Shown here piece by piece: positions 16,021 to 28,513 of a stretch of DNA of 64,000 nt (position 1 is its first letter; every line of letters begins with the position of its first letter). The notes under the pieces were generated by a model that saw nothing but the letters and a program-made list of their open reading frames with translations, was not told where the DNA came from and searched no databases. This stretch comes from Pseudomonadota bacterium (GTDB lineage Bacteria; Pseudomonadota; Alphaproteobacteria; Puniceispirillales; Puniceispirillaceae): positions 1 through 64,000 of the forward strand of contig JAQCEA010000010.1 of assembly GCA_027620495.1 (NCBI GenBank). The letters are read 5' to 3'. The position numbers and the translations under genes are program-made.

Positions 16021-17268
16021 TTATGCATCAACAAGCTGGACTTGTTCTGCCAGTGATTTGACAGCTTTGCTGGCAACGACTGATTGCTGATTGGCGTAAG
16101 CCTCGTGATTGGTGGAAATTTTATTCAAATCATAACGGTAATTTACCATAACCCCGCAGGACTGAGCCAGCCCATTTGCCGAAATATCAGCATCGGCATG
16201 CACCGCCTCGACAAGCGCGCCATTATTGAGATGAAACCGTGCAACTGGATCACGCGGCTGGCCGGTGCGGTGCTTGGCCTCAAGAAGATAATGCGCCGCT
16301 AGCGGCAATAATGTATGTGGGTCTGCCGACTCGTCAAACTGATTGGTTTCATGCAGCCATTTGGCAAAGCCAGGGATTGGCGACAGCGTCACAAATGTTT
16401 TGATTTGTGGTAAGTCACGCAACAGATGCTGGACAACCGTTTTGATCAGCGAATTGCCAAAAGAAATACCAGCTAATCCGGCCTGACAATTTGAAATTGA
16501 ATAGAATGTGGCGGTATCGGCATCTGCCGCCGCCAGCGATCTATGCGTTTCTGATAAAATAGTCTGAATTGAATTTGGCGTGCCGCGGGTAAGTGCAACC
16601 TCGACAAATATCAGCGGTTCGTCAGGCATCGCCGGATGGAAAAATGCAAAACAACGGCGATCATCTGGTTGCAGCCTCCGCCGCAAATCATCCCAGCTTT
16701 GAATGGCATGAACCGATTCATAGCTGATGATTTTTTCAAGAATATGGGCCGGGCTGCCCCAATTAATCGGCCGCAACACCAAAAACCCGCGATTGAACCA
16801 AGTGGTGAACAGATTTTTAAAATCAATATCAAGTTTGGCTAGGTCAGGATGCTGGTCAAGCATTCGCAACAAATCATGGCGCATGGCCACAAGCTGGGTG
16901 GTGGCGTCCTGTGTCTGGTTCAAACGCCGGATTACTTGCAGCCGTGCAGGTTCGACCAGTTTTGTTAGCGCGGCATAATTGGCCGCCGTTGGCGCGCTTT
17001 CATAGGTTTGAAGCGCCGCTACCGCATCACCACATGATACATCCATCTCATTAGCCAGTACGGTAAATAAGGCCAGCTTCTGATCATCATCAAAATTTGC
17101 ATAGCGATCCAAAACCAATTGTGCCAGTGACATGCCAGATACCTCGCCCCGGCTTGACAATAAATCCCTGCACAGCACCTCAATCGGCTTGTCATCATCA
17201 GTCATGGCACCGCGCAACATAGGCGCGCGCTCAAATAGACTGGTTAAAATGCCACTAAAAAAACTCAC
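16021..17268 (-). CDS. matA: Malonyl-CoA decarboxylase
   Basis: The 415-residue protein matches the MLYCD/MatA family, which decarboxylates malonyl-CoA to acetyl-CoA. There is an N-terminal helical region to about residue 155. The acetyltransferase-like catalytic domain follows, with FFHPAMPDEPLIFVEVALT (about 209-227), SISNCQAGLAGISFGN (257-272), TLSPIPGF (294-301) and HLNNGA with C-terminal CGVMVNYRYD. No mitochondrial-type leader is present. It precedes matB in a likely two-gene operon. No malonate transporter gene is visible next to them. Confidence 0.93.
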   Translation of the reverse strand: MSFFSGILTSLFERAPMLRGAMTDDDKPIEVLCRDLLSSRGEVSGMSLAQLVLDRYANFDDDQKLALFTVLANEMDVSCGDAVAALQTYESAPTAANYAALTKLVEPARLQVIRRLNQTQDATTQLVAMRHDLLRMLDQHPDLAKLDIDFKNLFTTWFNRGFLVLRPINWGSPAHILEKIISYESVHAIQSWDDLRRRLQPDDRRCFAFFHPAMPDEPLIFVEVALTRGTPNSIQTILSETHRSLAAADADTATFYSISNCQAGLAGISFGNSLIKTVVQHLLRDLPQIKTFVTLSPIPGFAKWLHETNQFDESADPHTLLPLAAHYLLEAKHRTGQPRDPVARFHLNNGALVEAVHADADISANGLAQSCGVMVNYRYDLNKISTNHEAYANQQSVVASKAVKSLAEQVQLVDA

Positions 17269-17414
17269 CTTTCATTCCCCCCGCGCTTAGATGATACTTT
17301 TTTGTATATAGGGCTGACATCAGACAAGCACCAGCCCCAGCGGGCTGGCCTAGGCAAAATAATAGCGAAAAAGATGACCGAAATTGTGGGAAGCGTGCGC
17401 GAAGAAAAAACGAT

Positions 17415-17729
17415 CTATTGATCTGAACCACGACAAGAAAAATACGCAGTGGCCTGATCTTCATTAATCGAAATCGACTGCATAAAGGCGCGGTCAAACC
17501 CGCGTTCAACACACGCGGCAAGCGCTTGTGCACGAATATCCAGCGGCGGCGACAACATTGCCGAATAATCGGTGTTCCAACTATATTGCAGCGGGGCCAA
17601 AGACAAAGCGGCAGGTGCAGGGCTTGTGGCGTCCACCGCGTTGCGTGTGGCGTGTTGCGATGGACAAGCAGACAGCATAGCCACCGCCGCCATAATAAAA
17701 GCAATTTTGAAACCCACCTGACGAATCAT
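17415..17729 (-). CDS. Small hypothetical lipoprotein
   Basis: The 104-residue product has a lipoprotein signal peptide with lipobox MLSAC (Cys about 22) and a mature part of about 82 residues containing further Cys residues (ALAACVERG and YFSCRG) that could form a disulfide. I recognise no family. It lies between metZ and the malonyl-CoA decarboxylase gene on the same strand, with gaps of about 140 bp on each side, so it is probably its own transcript. The ATG at 17729 starts directly at the signal peptide. Confidence 0.6.
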   Translation of the reverse strand: MIRQVGFKIAFIMAAVAMLSACPSQHATRNAVDATSPAPAALSLAPLQYSWNTDYSAMLSPPLDIRAQALAACVERGFDRAFMQSISINEDQATAYFSCRGSDQ

Positions 17730-17796
17730 TGAAACCAGCTTTGTTGTTGCCCGCGAATACCGCTATAAACGCGCTACCTAGTTGACCGAATCACAG

Positions 17797-17822
17797 CGCA
17801 AAATACAACCGCCAATTTTGCG
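17797..17822. repeat. 8-bp perfect inverted repeat between metZ and the lipoprotein gene
   Basis: CGCAAAAT (17797-17804) and ATTTTGCG (17815-17822) form a perfect inverted repeat with a 10-nt loop. On the minus strand no T-run follows, so it does not look like an intrinsic terminator for metZ. It could be an operator for the downstream lipoprotein gene or a transcript-end structure. Confidence 0.45.
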
Positions 17823-17867
17823 GTATGGGTGTTTTTTGTACGATTGACCGGCACGCACGCTTGCTTG

Positions 17868-19058
17868 TTATCTAGCCCCTAGGCAAGCCAGGGCTTGGTC
17901 CAAATCTTCAATCAGATCGTCAGCATCCTCCAAACCGACCGACAAACGGATATGACCGCCAGAAATGCCAAGGCTTGCGCGGTCCTCTGGGCTCATATTG
18001 GAATGCGTGGTTGTATAGGGGTGACACGCCAGTGATTTGCTATCGCCGAGATTATTCGAAATATCGATAAGCTGCAGATTGTTTAACACGGTGAATGCCG
18101 CGGCTTCGCCGCCAGCGACCTCAAATGCCAGCAAGCTACCAAAACCTGACATTTGCTGTTTCGCCAGATCATGTTGCGGATGGCTGGCATGTCCCGGATA
18201 GCTGATTTTTTCGATTTTAGGATGCTGGAACAACCATTCGGCAATTTTCGCCGCGGTCTCGCTTTGCGCCGCCACACGCAATGGCAATGTTTCAAGTGAT
18301 TTCAACATCACCCACGCGTTAAAGGCGCTAATCGCCGCCCCAGTTTGCCGATAGAACGGCAAAAACACATCTTCGACAAAGCTGTGTTTGCCAAGCACCG
18401 CCCCGCCAAGCAAACGGCCCTGACCATCTATATGTTTGGTTGTCGAATAAATCACGATATCTGCGCCAAGTGCCAATGGCTTTTGATAGAGCGGCGAGGC
18501 GAATACATTATCAACCACCACCAAAGCACCGGCTTTATGTGCCAGCTTGGCAACAGCGCTTATATCAACAAGGTCAAGAACCGGGTTAGAGGGACTTTCC
18601 AGAAATACCAGCTTTGCCGGTTCGGCCAATGCGGTTTTCCACGCCGATAGATCAGTGCCATCAATCAGCTCTGTCTGGATCCCCCAACACGGCAGAATCT
18701 TTGTTAAAATAGCATGACACGCACCAAATAACGCCCGGCTTGCCACCACCCGGTCTCCAGCCTCTAGCTGGCAGGCCATCGCGCCAAACACCGCCGCCAT
18801 GCCGCTGCCTGTCGCCCGGCAGGATTCGGCACCTTCAAGCAGGGCCAAACGCTGTTCAAACATTTTGACCGTCGGGTTGCCATAGCGCGAATAGACAAAC
18901 ACATCTGCCTCATCGCGAAACGCCGCGGCTGCCTCTTCGGCAGAGCTGTAAACAAACCCAGAGGTCATATACAAAGCTTCAGCGGTTTCCTGATTGGCCG
19001 AACGCTTGACACCACCACGAACAAGCTTTGTCGCTGTGCGATATTCTTTGCGGGTCAT
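17868..19058 (-). CDS. metZ: O-succinylhomoserine sulfhydrylase
   Basis: The 396-residue Cys/Met-metabolism PLP enzyme matches MetZ, which makes homocysteine from O-succinylhomoserine and sulfide. Hallmarks are SRYGNPTVKMFEQRLALLEGAE, the cofactor-contacting ATGSGMAA and the PLP lysine in YSTTKHIDGQGR (about K208). ATG 19058 has AGGA 10 nt upstream; the frame before it is not needed. A DUF1737 gene lies 10 bp upstream, so the two are probably co-transcribed. No SAM riboswitch is evident before them. Confidence 0.92.
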   Translation of the reverse strand: MTRKEYRTATKLVRGGVKRSANQETAEALYMTSGFVYSSAEEAAAAFRDEADVFVYSRYGNPTVKMFEQRLALLEGAESCRATGSGMAAVFGAMACQLEAGDRVVASRALFGACHAILTKILPCWGIQTELIDGTDLSAWKTALAEPAKLVFLESPSNPVLDLVDISAVAKLAHKAGALVVVDNVFASPLYQKPLALGADIVIYSTTKHIDGQGRLLGGAVLGKHSFVEDVFLPFYRQTGAAISAFNAWVMLKSLETLPLRVAAQSETAAKIAEWLFQHPKIEKISYPGHASHPQHDLAKQQMSGFGSLLAFEVAGGEAAAFTVLNNLQLIDISNNLGDSKSLACHPYTTTHSNMSPEDRASLGISGGHIRLSVGLEDADDLIEDLDQALACLGAR

Positions 19059-19068
19059 TCTGTTGTTC

Positions 19069-19260
19069 CTAATCGGCTGGTGCGGTATGTGTGTTGGCAA
19101 TTTCAGGTAAGATGACCGCTTGGCCTACCATGCGCACATCTTTATCCATCACCATAACAGGATTACCATACAATACATACCCATCCGCCAACGCATCGCT
19201 GACGCGCTGGCAGAATTCAGCGTTATCAACACCGCTAAGAAATCGATAGAATTTACGCAT
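19069..19260 (-). CDS. DUF1737 family small protein
   Basis: The 63-residue protein matches the DUF1737 pattern: YRFLSGVDNAEFCQRVSDALADGY followed by LYGNP and a GQAV block. The function of the family is not established. It directly precedes metZ (10-bp gap) and follows regA by 70 bp on the same strand, so it likely shares the metZ transcript. Confidence 0.8.
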   Translation of the reverse strand: MRKFYRFLSGVDNAEFCQRVSDALADGYVLYGNPVMVMDKDVRMVGQAVILPEIANTHTAPAD

Positions 19261-19330
19261 AAGAGCAGCCTTTTACCCAGCAGTTCATAAAGAAACTAGC
19301 GTTTGGTTTTACTGCCATGCTGGCATGCGG

Positions 19331-19861
19331 TCAATCGCGCGGTGCGTGCTTGCTCAAAATACGCTGTAGCGTGCGCCGATGCATCCGAAGACGGCGTGCG
19401 GTTTCCGATACATTGCGTCCGCATTGTTCATAGACACGCTGGATATGTTCCCAGCGCACACGATCAGCGCTCATCGGGTCTTGCGGCGGCGGTGGCAAAT
19501 CGCCACCGGTTTGTAACAGCGCCGCGGCAATCTGATCAGGATCGGCTGGCTTTGGTAGGTAATCCAACGCACCCGCTTTGACCGCGGCAACCGCAGTGGC
19601 GATATTGCCAAATCCAGTCAGCATAATGATTCGGCAATCTGCACGTTTTTTGCGCAATTCAGGAACAAGGCTTAGGCCCGTACCATCATCCAGCTTCATA
19701 TCGAGAATGGCATAGGCTGGGGCGGCTTTGCGGACAAGATCAATACCATCGCTGACAGTCCCAGCATCCATCACAGTAAAACCGCGGGTTTCCATCGCCC
19801 GGCACAAACGGTTTCGCAATGGCGCATCATCATCCAAAATCAACAATGTTTTATCTGTCAC
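19331..19861 (-). CDS. regA: Redox response regulator RegA/PrrA/ActR
   Basis: The 176-residue response regulator has a receiver domain (1-120) with the acidic cluster ILDDD (8-12) and phosphoacceptor D54 in AILDMKL. A Pro linker (PPPPP) and a Fis-type helix-turn-helix follow. The C-terminal block RVRWEHIQRVYEQCGRNV...ARRLRMHRRTLQRIL is nearly diagnostic for RegA/PrrA/ActR, the global regulator of respiration, carbon and nitrogen fixation genes in alphaproteobacteria. It lies 39 bp after the sensor gene regB. The usual senC/prrC gene is absent between them. Confidence 0.95.
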   Translation of the reverse strand: MTDKTLLILDDDAPLRNRLCRAMETRGFTVMDAGTVSDGIDLVRKAAPAYAILDMKLDDGTGLSLVPELRKKRADCRIIMLTGFGNIATAVAAVKAGALDYLPKPADPDQIAAALLQTGGDLPPPPQDPMSADRVRWEHIQRVYEQCGRNVSETARRLRMHRRTLQRILSKHAPRD

Positions 19862-19900
19862 TCACATATCCAATCTGGCGATGCATCCACCATGCCCATT

Positions 19901-21154
19901 TCAAGACATTGATTCGCGCGGCAGCATAATCCCGACTTTGCCACCGCCTAAATGATCATTCGCAAAACTGATCGAACCCCCAATGGATTCAAGCAAACTA
20001 CGGGCAATGAACAACCCCAATCCACGATGCCCTTCTTGGCCAGCGCGGCTGCTATTCCAAGGTTGGCCAGCACGTGCCAGCGTTGCTCGGGCGAAACCCG
20101 GACCGTCATCGACAATGGTTATATGGAGATCAATTGCCGTCCATTCAATGTTTACCGTCACATCATGTGCCGAAAATTCATGCGCATTTTGTAAAAGATT
20201 CTCCAAAGCATGAACCAATTCTGGCCGACGCCACACAACCGGAATCGATTTGGCGCGATCATAGACGAGTTTGAAATTTGTCTGATTTGGTGATAACCGG
20301 CTGTAAATAATTTCTTCAATCAGCGCGGTTATCGGTTCAGGCGATTCAGCTTCTAGTGATTTCAGGCTCGTATGGCTGTCAATTTCACTTAAAATCACCC
20401 GGCAGCGTTCGATTTCAGCACGCAAAAGCGCGATGTCATCATAAATCGGATCATCAGGCTTGATATCACGGCTCAATTCATGCGCAACAACGGTTATGGT
20501 GTTTAGCGGCGAACCTAGCTTATGCGCCGCACTTGTTGCTAATGCGCCAAGTGCACGGCTTTGCTGTTCCTCGATTAACGCCAATTTCGCATCCGCTAAT
20601 GTGCCTGATAACCGCCTGGCACTTGACGCCACCCACCATGTATAGCCGCCAATAAAACAGCTTGATATGATCAATGCTAACCATAAACCAGCCAGATAAA
20701 GTGGCGGAAAATCAACTGGTTGCCCCCAATTCAACGGATGATAGGACAGGGCCAGAAGGCTGACCGAAACCGCCACTAGCCCGACAAGAAGCAAGGTCGA
20801 TTTTCGGCGTAACACCGCCGCCGATACAACCACAGGTGCCAGAATCAAAATTGAAAATGGGTTGAGCAAGCCACCAGTTAAATAGAGAAGCGCGGCAATC
20901 TGGATTACATCAAAACCAAGCTCAAGAAAGTTTGCTTGCTGATAAAGACGGCGGCGGCGCGCCGCATGAATATGCCAGAAATTTACAATCGCAGAACTGC
21001 CAATCACCGCCATTGCTGGCAATAACGGCAATTCAAATTTCAAAATGCTATGGGTAAATAACAGCGCGGCAATCTGGCCAGCCACCGCCACCCAGCGGAT
21101 GACAAAAATAGCCTGTGGATCAATCGGCCCACGAAGAAGAGGATCAGCACTCAT
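19901..21154 (-). CDS. regB: Redox sensor histidine kinase RegB/PrrB/ActS
   Basis: The 417-residue kinase has about six N-terminal membrane helices with the ubiquinone-binding heptapeptide GGLLNPF (94-100). The dimerisation region follows with H211, then redox Cys C251 in ERCRVIL, and the ATPase boxes ENLLQNAHEF, DDGPGF and GLGLFIA. These are the RegB hallmarks. The H-box reads AAHKLGSPLNTI rather than the usual AHELGTPL: the Glu after the phosphoacceptor His is Lys (K212). That Glu usually helps catalysis. The gene starts 33 bp after gyrB. Confidence 0.94.
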   Translation of the reverse strand: MSADPLLRGPIDPQAIFVIRWVAVAGQIAALLFTHSILKFELPLLPAMAVIGSSAIVNFWHIHAARRRRLYQQANFLELGFDVIQIAALLYLTGGLLNPFSILILAPVVVSAAVLRRKSTLLLVGLVAVSVSLLALSYHPLNWGQPVDFPPLYLAGLWLALIISSCFIGGYTWWVASSARRLSGTLADAKLALIEEQQSRALGALATSAAHKLGSPLNTITVVAHELSRDIKPDDPIYDDIALLRAEIERCRVILSEIDSHTSLKSLEAESPEPITALIEEIIYSRLSPNQTNFKLVYDRAKSIPVVWRRPELVHALENLLQNAHEFSAHDVTVNIEWTAIDLHITIVDDGPGFARATLARAGQPWNSSRAGQEGHRGLGLFIARSLLESIGGSISFANDHLGGGKVGIMLPRESMS

Positions 21155-21187
21155 AACGCCTCGGCATCTGCCACGCCGTTGCCGCCG

Positions 21188-24810
<3,623 letters not shown>

Positions 24811-24817
24811 ATCTTAC

Positions 24818-25921
24818 TCACACACGCATCGGCATCAATACAAACAAGCTGGCGTCATCACCGGGGGCGCGCACAAGGCTTGGCGACCCCTGATCAGCCA
24901 AGGCAAATTCGACAATATCGTTATTCACCTGACCGGCAATATCCAAAAGATAGCGGGCGTTAAAGCCGATATCCATTTCCGGCCCGTCATAGGTGACTTC
25001 AAGTTCCTCGGTTGCACTTGACGCATCAGTATTGCTTGCCGACAAGGTCAAAGTACCGGGTTTCAGCCCCATTTTCACCGACCGTGATTTTTCTGAAGAA
25101 ATGGTCGACACTCGGTCAACAGCCGCGGAAAAAGATGCCGCATCAACCTGCATGATCCGGTCATTGCCAGCCGGGATCACCCGCGTGTAATCAGGAAATG
25201 TGCCATCGATCAACTTGCTTGTCAGACGCACCGTGCCAAAACCAAATTCAGCCCGTGTTTCAGACAAACCAACCGACACCTCGCCATCATAATCATCAAG
25301 AAGCTTGCGCAATTCGCCAACAGCTTTGCGCGGCAAAATCACCGATGGCATTTGTGACGCCCCTGATGGCAATGCCTGACGGGTCAGCGCAAGGCGATGA
25401 CCATCTGTCGCCACCGCACATAAATTACCGTCTTCAGCCTTATGGAAATAAATACCGTTCAGATAATAACGGGTTTCTTCGGTGGAAATGGCAAAACGTG
25501 TCGCATCAATCAGATCGCGAAGATCAGCCGCTGTCAGGGTGAAATTCACTGGCAAGTCACTACTGCTGATCGCCGGAAAATCTTCTACTGGCAAGGTTGG
25601 CAAGCGAAAGCTAGACCGGCCAGCGCTAATGCTGGCATGCCCGTCTGCCACGGTGAGTTCCACTTCGGCACCGTCAGGCAGTTTACGCGCGATATCATAC
25701 AGCATATGTGCTGACATTGTGGCGGTGCCAGATGTGGCAACGGCGCAACCAACCTCGGTGGCAATATCCATATCCATATCCGTTGCCGTCAGTGACAATT
25801 GCCCATCTTCGGCCCGCAACACAACATTTGCCAAAATGGGAATGGTGTTGCGCCGCTCAACAACAGATTGGACATGACCCAAGGGCCGCAACAAGCTCAT
25901 ACGATCAATGGTCAGTTTCAT
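24818..25921 (-). CDS. dnaN: DNA polymerase III sliding clamp (beta subunit)
   Basis: The 367-residue protein is the beta clamp, a ring-forming processivity factor for DNA polymerase III. It begins MKLTIDRMSLLRPLGHVQSVVERRNTIPILANV, a typical clamp N-terminus, and ends with LFVLMPMRV. Three clamp domains are spaced as usual. An AGAGAGAG stretch precedes the ATG. A 218-bp gap separates it from dnaA and holds its likely promoter. Confidence 0.97.
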   Translation of the reverse strand: MKLTIDRMSLLRPLGHVQSVVERRNTIPILANVVLRAEDGQLSLTATDMDMDIATEVGCAVATSGTATMSAHMLYDIARKLPDGAEVELTVADGHASISAGRSSFRLPTLPVEDFPAISSSDLPVNFTLTAADLRDLIDATRFAISTEETRYYLNGIYFHKAEDGNLCAVATDGHRLALTRQALPSGASQMPSVILPRKAVGELRKLLDDYDGEVSVGLSETRAEFGFGTVRLTSKLIDGTFPDYTRVIPAGNDRIMQVDAASFSAAVDRVSTISSEKSRSVKMGLKPGTLTLSASNTDASSATEELEVTYDGPEMDIGFNARYLLDIAGQVNNDIVEFALADQGSPSLVRAPGDDASLFVLMPMRV

Positions 25922-26010
25922 CAGCTCTCTCTTTAGTGTTTACAACGATTCGCAGCCTTTGGCATGTATCGCCTGAATGGTGGTGGCACAGGCCCCTATC
26001 CATTCTACAA

Positions 26011-26019
26011 AATATAGCA
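26011..26019 (-). promoter_or_regulatory. Candidate extended -10 element for dnaN
   Basis: On the minus strand TGCTATATT matches an extended -10 (TGN plus a five-of-six TATAAT). It lies 90 bp upstream of the dnaN ATG and downstream of the dnaA 3' hairpin. The matching -35 is weak. Confidence 0.3.
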
Positions 26020-26059
26020 TGAGATAATAAAACAAGCATCAAAATATTGTAAAAATCCC

Positions 26060-26081
26060 GATTCGCAACATACAGCGAATC
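26060..26081 (-). terminator. Hairpin downstream of dnaA
   Basis: GATTCGC (26060-26066) and GCGAATC (26075-26081) form a perfect 7-bp stem with an 8-nt loop. On the minus strand it is followed by GGGATTTTTAC. It sits about 60 bp after the dnaA stop and could terminate or attenuate dnaA transcription before the dnaN promoter. Confidence 0.45.
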
Positions 26082-26139
26082 AGCCCGTTTTACGGCTATT
26101 TTATCGGGTGATTTTCAGGCGCTGGTCAGCCGCCCAAGA

Positions 26140-27528
26140 TCAGCTGGCAAGAATAGATTTGATTAATTCGACATCTTCGGCGAGCTGGGCGTCGCTTTTC
26201 ATCAAATTTTCGATGGTTTTCACCGCATGCATCACCGTTGTGTGATCGCGGCCACCAAATTGCCGGCCGATTTCCGGGTAGGATAGCGACGTCAGATTTT
26301 TCGCCAGATACATGGCAATCTGCCGTGGCCGGGCGATGTTGCGTGCACGCCGCGCTGAAAACATTTCAGAAACCCGCACGCCATAATGTGCCGCCACCCG
26401 CTTTTGGATGACATCAACGCTGATTTGCCGGCTGCTGGCGCGCAACAGATCAGCCAAAAGATCAGCCGTGCTATCAATGGTAATTTCCCGGCCAATCAGC
26501 ATGGCATGAGCCAAAATACGGTTCAGCGCGCCTTCTAATTCACGCACATTGCTGACAATGCGATGCGCCATAAATTCCAAAACCTTGTCTGAAATCTCTA
26601 CCTGTGCCTGCTCGGCCTTTGATTGCAAGATTCCCAAACGCAATTCATAGTCTGCCGGATGTATATCCGCCACCATGCCCCAGCCAAGCCGCGAGCGCAG
26701 ACGCTCTTCCATGCCTTCAAGATCGGTTGGCGACTTATCTGCCGACACAATCACCTGACGCCCATCTTCGACAAGCGCGTTAAAAGTATGGAAAAATTCT
26801 TCCTGCGTTGATTCCTTGCCGCTGATAAATTGCACATCATCAATCATCAAGACATCGACTGAACGAAATTGTTCTTTAAAGGAAATTGTGTCTCTGAACC
26901 GTAGCGCCTGAACAAACCGGTTCATAAATTTTTCAGCCGACAGATACATCACCTTGCGCGCCGGGTTTTGCTGGCGGATATGCCAGGCAATGGCGTGCAT
27001 CAGATGGGTTTTACCAAGACCAACACCGCCATATAAAAATAACGGGTTAAAGGCGACTTTTTCGCTTTCCGCGGTCCGCCGCGCCACCGCAAATGCCAAC
27101 TCATTTGGTTTGCCAACAACGAATTTCGCAAAGGTATATCTTGGATCAAGACCAGCAGACAGATCATAAGATTTGTCTTTGTTTGGGGCTTTTTCAACTG
27201 GCTTTTGCTCGCTCATCCGATGTGGGCGATCGGTGCGCTGGGCCAATGCCTTGGCAATACGCACCTCGACATGATTAACGCCGGATGCCATGGTTTTGAA
27301 TTCAGCCGCCGAAATCACCCGCAACCGATCCGCATATTGGCTGTTTACCCGTTCACGCGTCAGCGTCGAATCGGTCTCAAGTGTCAAGGTGCCAGCTTCT
27401 AGCCGGTTGACCCGCAACGGCTTGATCCAGTTACGCCATGCCGCATCACCAATATCGTGGCGCATACGTTGCGTGACCCGCCCCCAGCATTGCGCCAACG
27501 CGGCATTATCTTCAGGCAGATCAGTCAC
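26140..27528 (-). CDS. dnaA: Chromosomal replication initiator DnaA
   Basis: The 462-residue protein is DnaA. Domain I (about 8-80) is present, then a linker, the AAA+ core with Walker A GGVGLGKTHLMHAIA, Walker B VLMIDDVQFI and sensor motifs. The C-terminal DNA-binding domain carries the signature GGRDHTTVMHAVKTIENL. Translation starts at GTG (27526-27528); the frame upstream meets a TGA, so no ATG alternative exists. That GTG overlaps the stop of an 18-codon leader ORF by GTGA. I find no clear DnaA-box cluster next to the gene, so the origin is probably elsewhere. Confidence 0.97.
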   Translation of the reverse strand: MTDLPEDNAALAQCWGRVTQRMRHDIGDAAWRNWIKPLRVNRLEAGTLTLETDSTLTRERVNSQYADRLRVISAAEFKTMASGVNHVEVRIAKALAQRTDRPHRMSEQKPVEKAPNKDKSYDLSAGLDPRYTFAKFVVGKPNELAFAVARRTAESEKVAFNPLFLYGGVGLGKTHLMHAIAWHIRQQNPARKVMYLSAEKFMNRFVQALRFRDTISFKEQFRSVDVLMIDDVQFISGKESTQEEFFHTFNALVEDGRQVIVSADKSPTDLEGMEERLRSRLGWGMVADIHPADYELRLGILQSKAEQAQVEISDKVLEFMAHRIVSNVRELEGALNRILAHAMLIGREITIDSTADLLADLLRASSRQISVDVIQKRVAAHYGVRVSEMFSARRARNIARPRQIAMYLAKNLTSLSYPEIGRQFGGRDHTTVMHAVKTIENLMKSDAQLAEDVELIKSILAS

Positions 27529-27581
27529 AACACAAATTGGCGCATATCAATGGTCATCATAGCTGTCGGTATGTCAGACAT
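27525..27581 (-). CDS. 18-codon leader ORF translationally coupled to dnaA
   Basis: A short ORF encoding MSDIPTAMMTIDMRQFVL has a strong ribosome binding site (GAGGAGAG, 5 nt before its ATG). It ends with TGA overlapping the dnaA start as GTGA. dnaA itself starts with the weaker GTG and has no independent ribosome binding site close to it. This geometry predicts that dnaA translation depends on ribosomes finishing the leader. Whether the peptide has a function is unknown. Confidence 0.55.
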   Translation of the reverse strand: MSDIPTAMMTIDMRQFVL

Positions 27582-28001
27582 ATGCGCTCTCCTCGGCTGG
27601 CTGAATTAAAAAGATATCCTTTGTGGTGGTGGCGCTATTCAGGTTGTCTCTGCAGCACCGTGCCCGCGTCAAGGAGATACCGGATAGTAACGATTATTGT
27701 GCCAGTCGGGCAAGATGCCAGACCGGTGAAAACCAAAAATAAAATGGGCAAAATTGCAGTTATTTTTATTGACATTTAAATGCCCAGAATTTGGGTAGAT
27801 TTCGGAAAAATTACATATAATCAGATGCCGAATCGGCAAGAGATGAGATACTGGACGAATAACTGGCAATAAGCCATGCCCATGGCCAGCAACCAATCGG
27901 CCAACGCACAACCGCGCTAATGCCAACCACCCCGTTGCTACGTACCCCGTTGGCATTTTGCCCGATTCGCAACTGCCCTGCTGGCTAGAACAAAAGCCAA
28001 T
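27582..28001. other. Gene-free stretch upstream of dnaA
   Basis: No convincing gene lies on either strand here. It must hold the dnaA promoter, but I cannot assign one with confidence; the minus-strand TTGCCC/TTACTA pair is weak. The part near 27730-27830 is AT-rich. I see no TTATCCACA-type DnaA boxes. Confidence 0.6.
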
Positions 28002-28035
28002 AAAAAAACCCACAGCCCCTAATCGGACTATGGGT
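28002..28035 (-). terminator. Intrinsic terminator after rpsT
   Basis: On the minus strand ACCCATAGTCC pairs with GGGGCTGTGGGT around a 5-nt loop, followed by seven T residues (28002-28008 on the plus strand are A). It lies about 55 bp after the rpsT stop. Confidence 0.8.
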
Positions 28036-28090
28036 CACATTTTTCATCGCGCCCGTTTTGTTGTGGGCGCTGGTCTTTGCGAGACGGCGT

Positions 28091-28360
28091 TTAAGCGGCG
28101 AGGGCCTTTACCCGGGCGGCCAGACGCGAAATCTTACGGGAAACTGTGTTCTTATGCAGAACGCCGCGCGAAACACCGCGTTGCAATTCTGGCTGAGCTA
28201 CACGCAACGCTTCACGCGCAGCAGTGGCATCACCAGAGGCAATCGCAACTTCGACTTTTTTCACAAAAGTTCTGATTCGGCTGATACGCGCACCATTGAT
28301 CAATGCGCGGTTTGCGTTGCGGATGATCCGCTTTTTCGCAGACTTATGATTTGCCATCAC
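28091..28360 (-). CDS. rpsT: 30S ribosomal protein S20
   Basis: The 89-residue, strongly basic protein begins [24 protein letters not shown] and ends with [14 protein letters not shown], a full S20. It binds 16S rRNA in the body of the 30S subunit. It is a single-gene transcript with a good promoter (28401-28430), an AGGA ribosome binding site and an intrinsic terminator. It precedes dnaA on the same strand, as in many alphaproteobacteria. Confidence 0.97.
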   Translation of the reverse strand: MMANHKSAKKRIIRNANRALINGARISRIRTFVKKVEVAIASGDATAAREALRVAQPELQRGVSRGVLHKNTVSRKISRLAARVKALAA

Positions 28361-28400
28361 ATGTGTCCTAAATTTTTAAAAATTCCATAGCTAGAGCGGG

Positions 28401-28430
28401 CTTATAGGCGCTTTTGGGGCTGTAGGTCAA
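28401..28430 (-). promoter_or_regulatory. rpsT promoter
   Basis: On the minus strand TTGACC (28425-28430) and TATAAG (28401-28406) are separated by 18 bp, about 40 bp before the rpsT ATG. Both hexamers match the sigma-70-type consensus at five of six positions. Confidence 0.65.
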
Positions 28431-28513
28431 GCCTTTTGGTATTTGGTTTGATATTTGTTTATTTTGCCACCAAATCACCGGGTAGGGGCATCGCCGCGTG
28501 GATAGCACATCTT

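Noticed and set aside
27500-27581. Frameshifted dnaA N-terminus
   Set aside because: Domain I is complete from GTG 27528, so the upstream ORF is a separate leader rather than a shifted start.
25922-28090. Replication origin beside dnaA
   Set aside because: I find no cluster of TTATCCACA-type boxes, and alphaproteobacterial origins are often away from dnaA. A GC-skew plot would decide.
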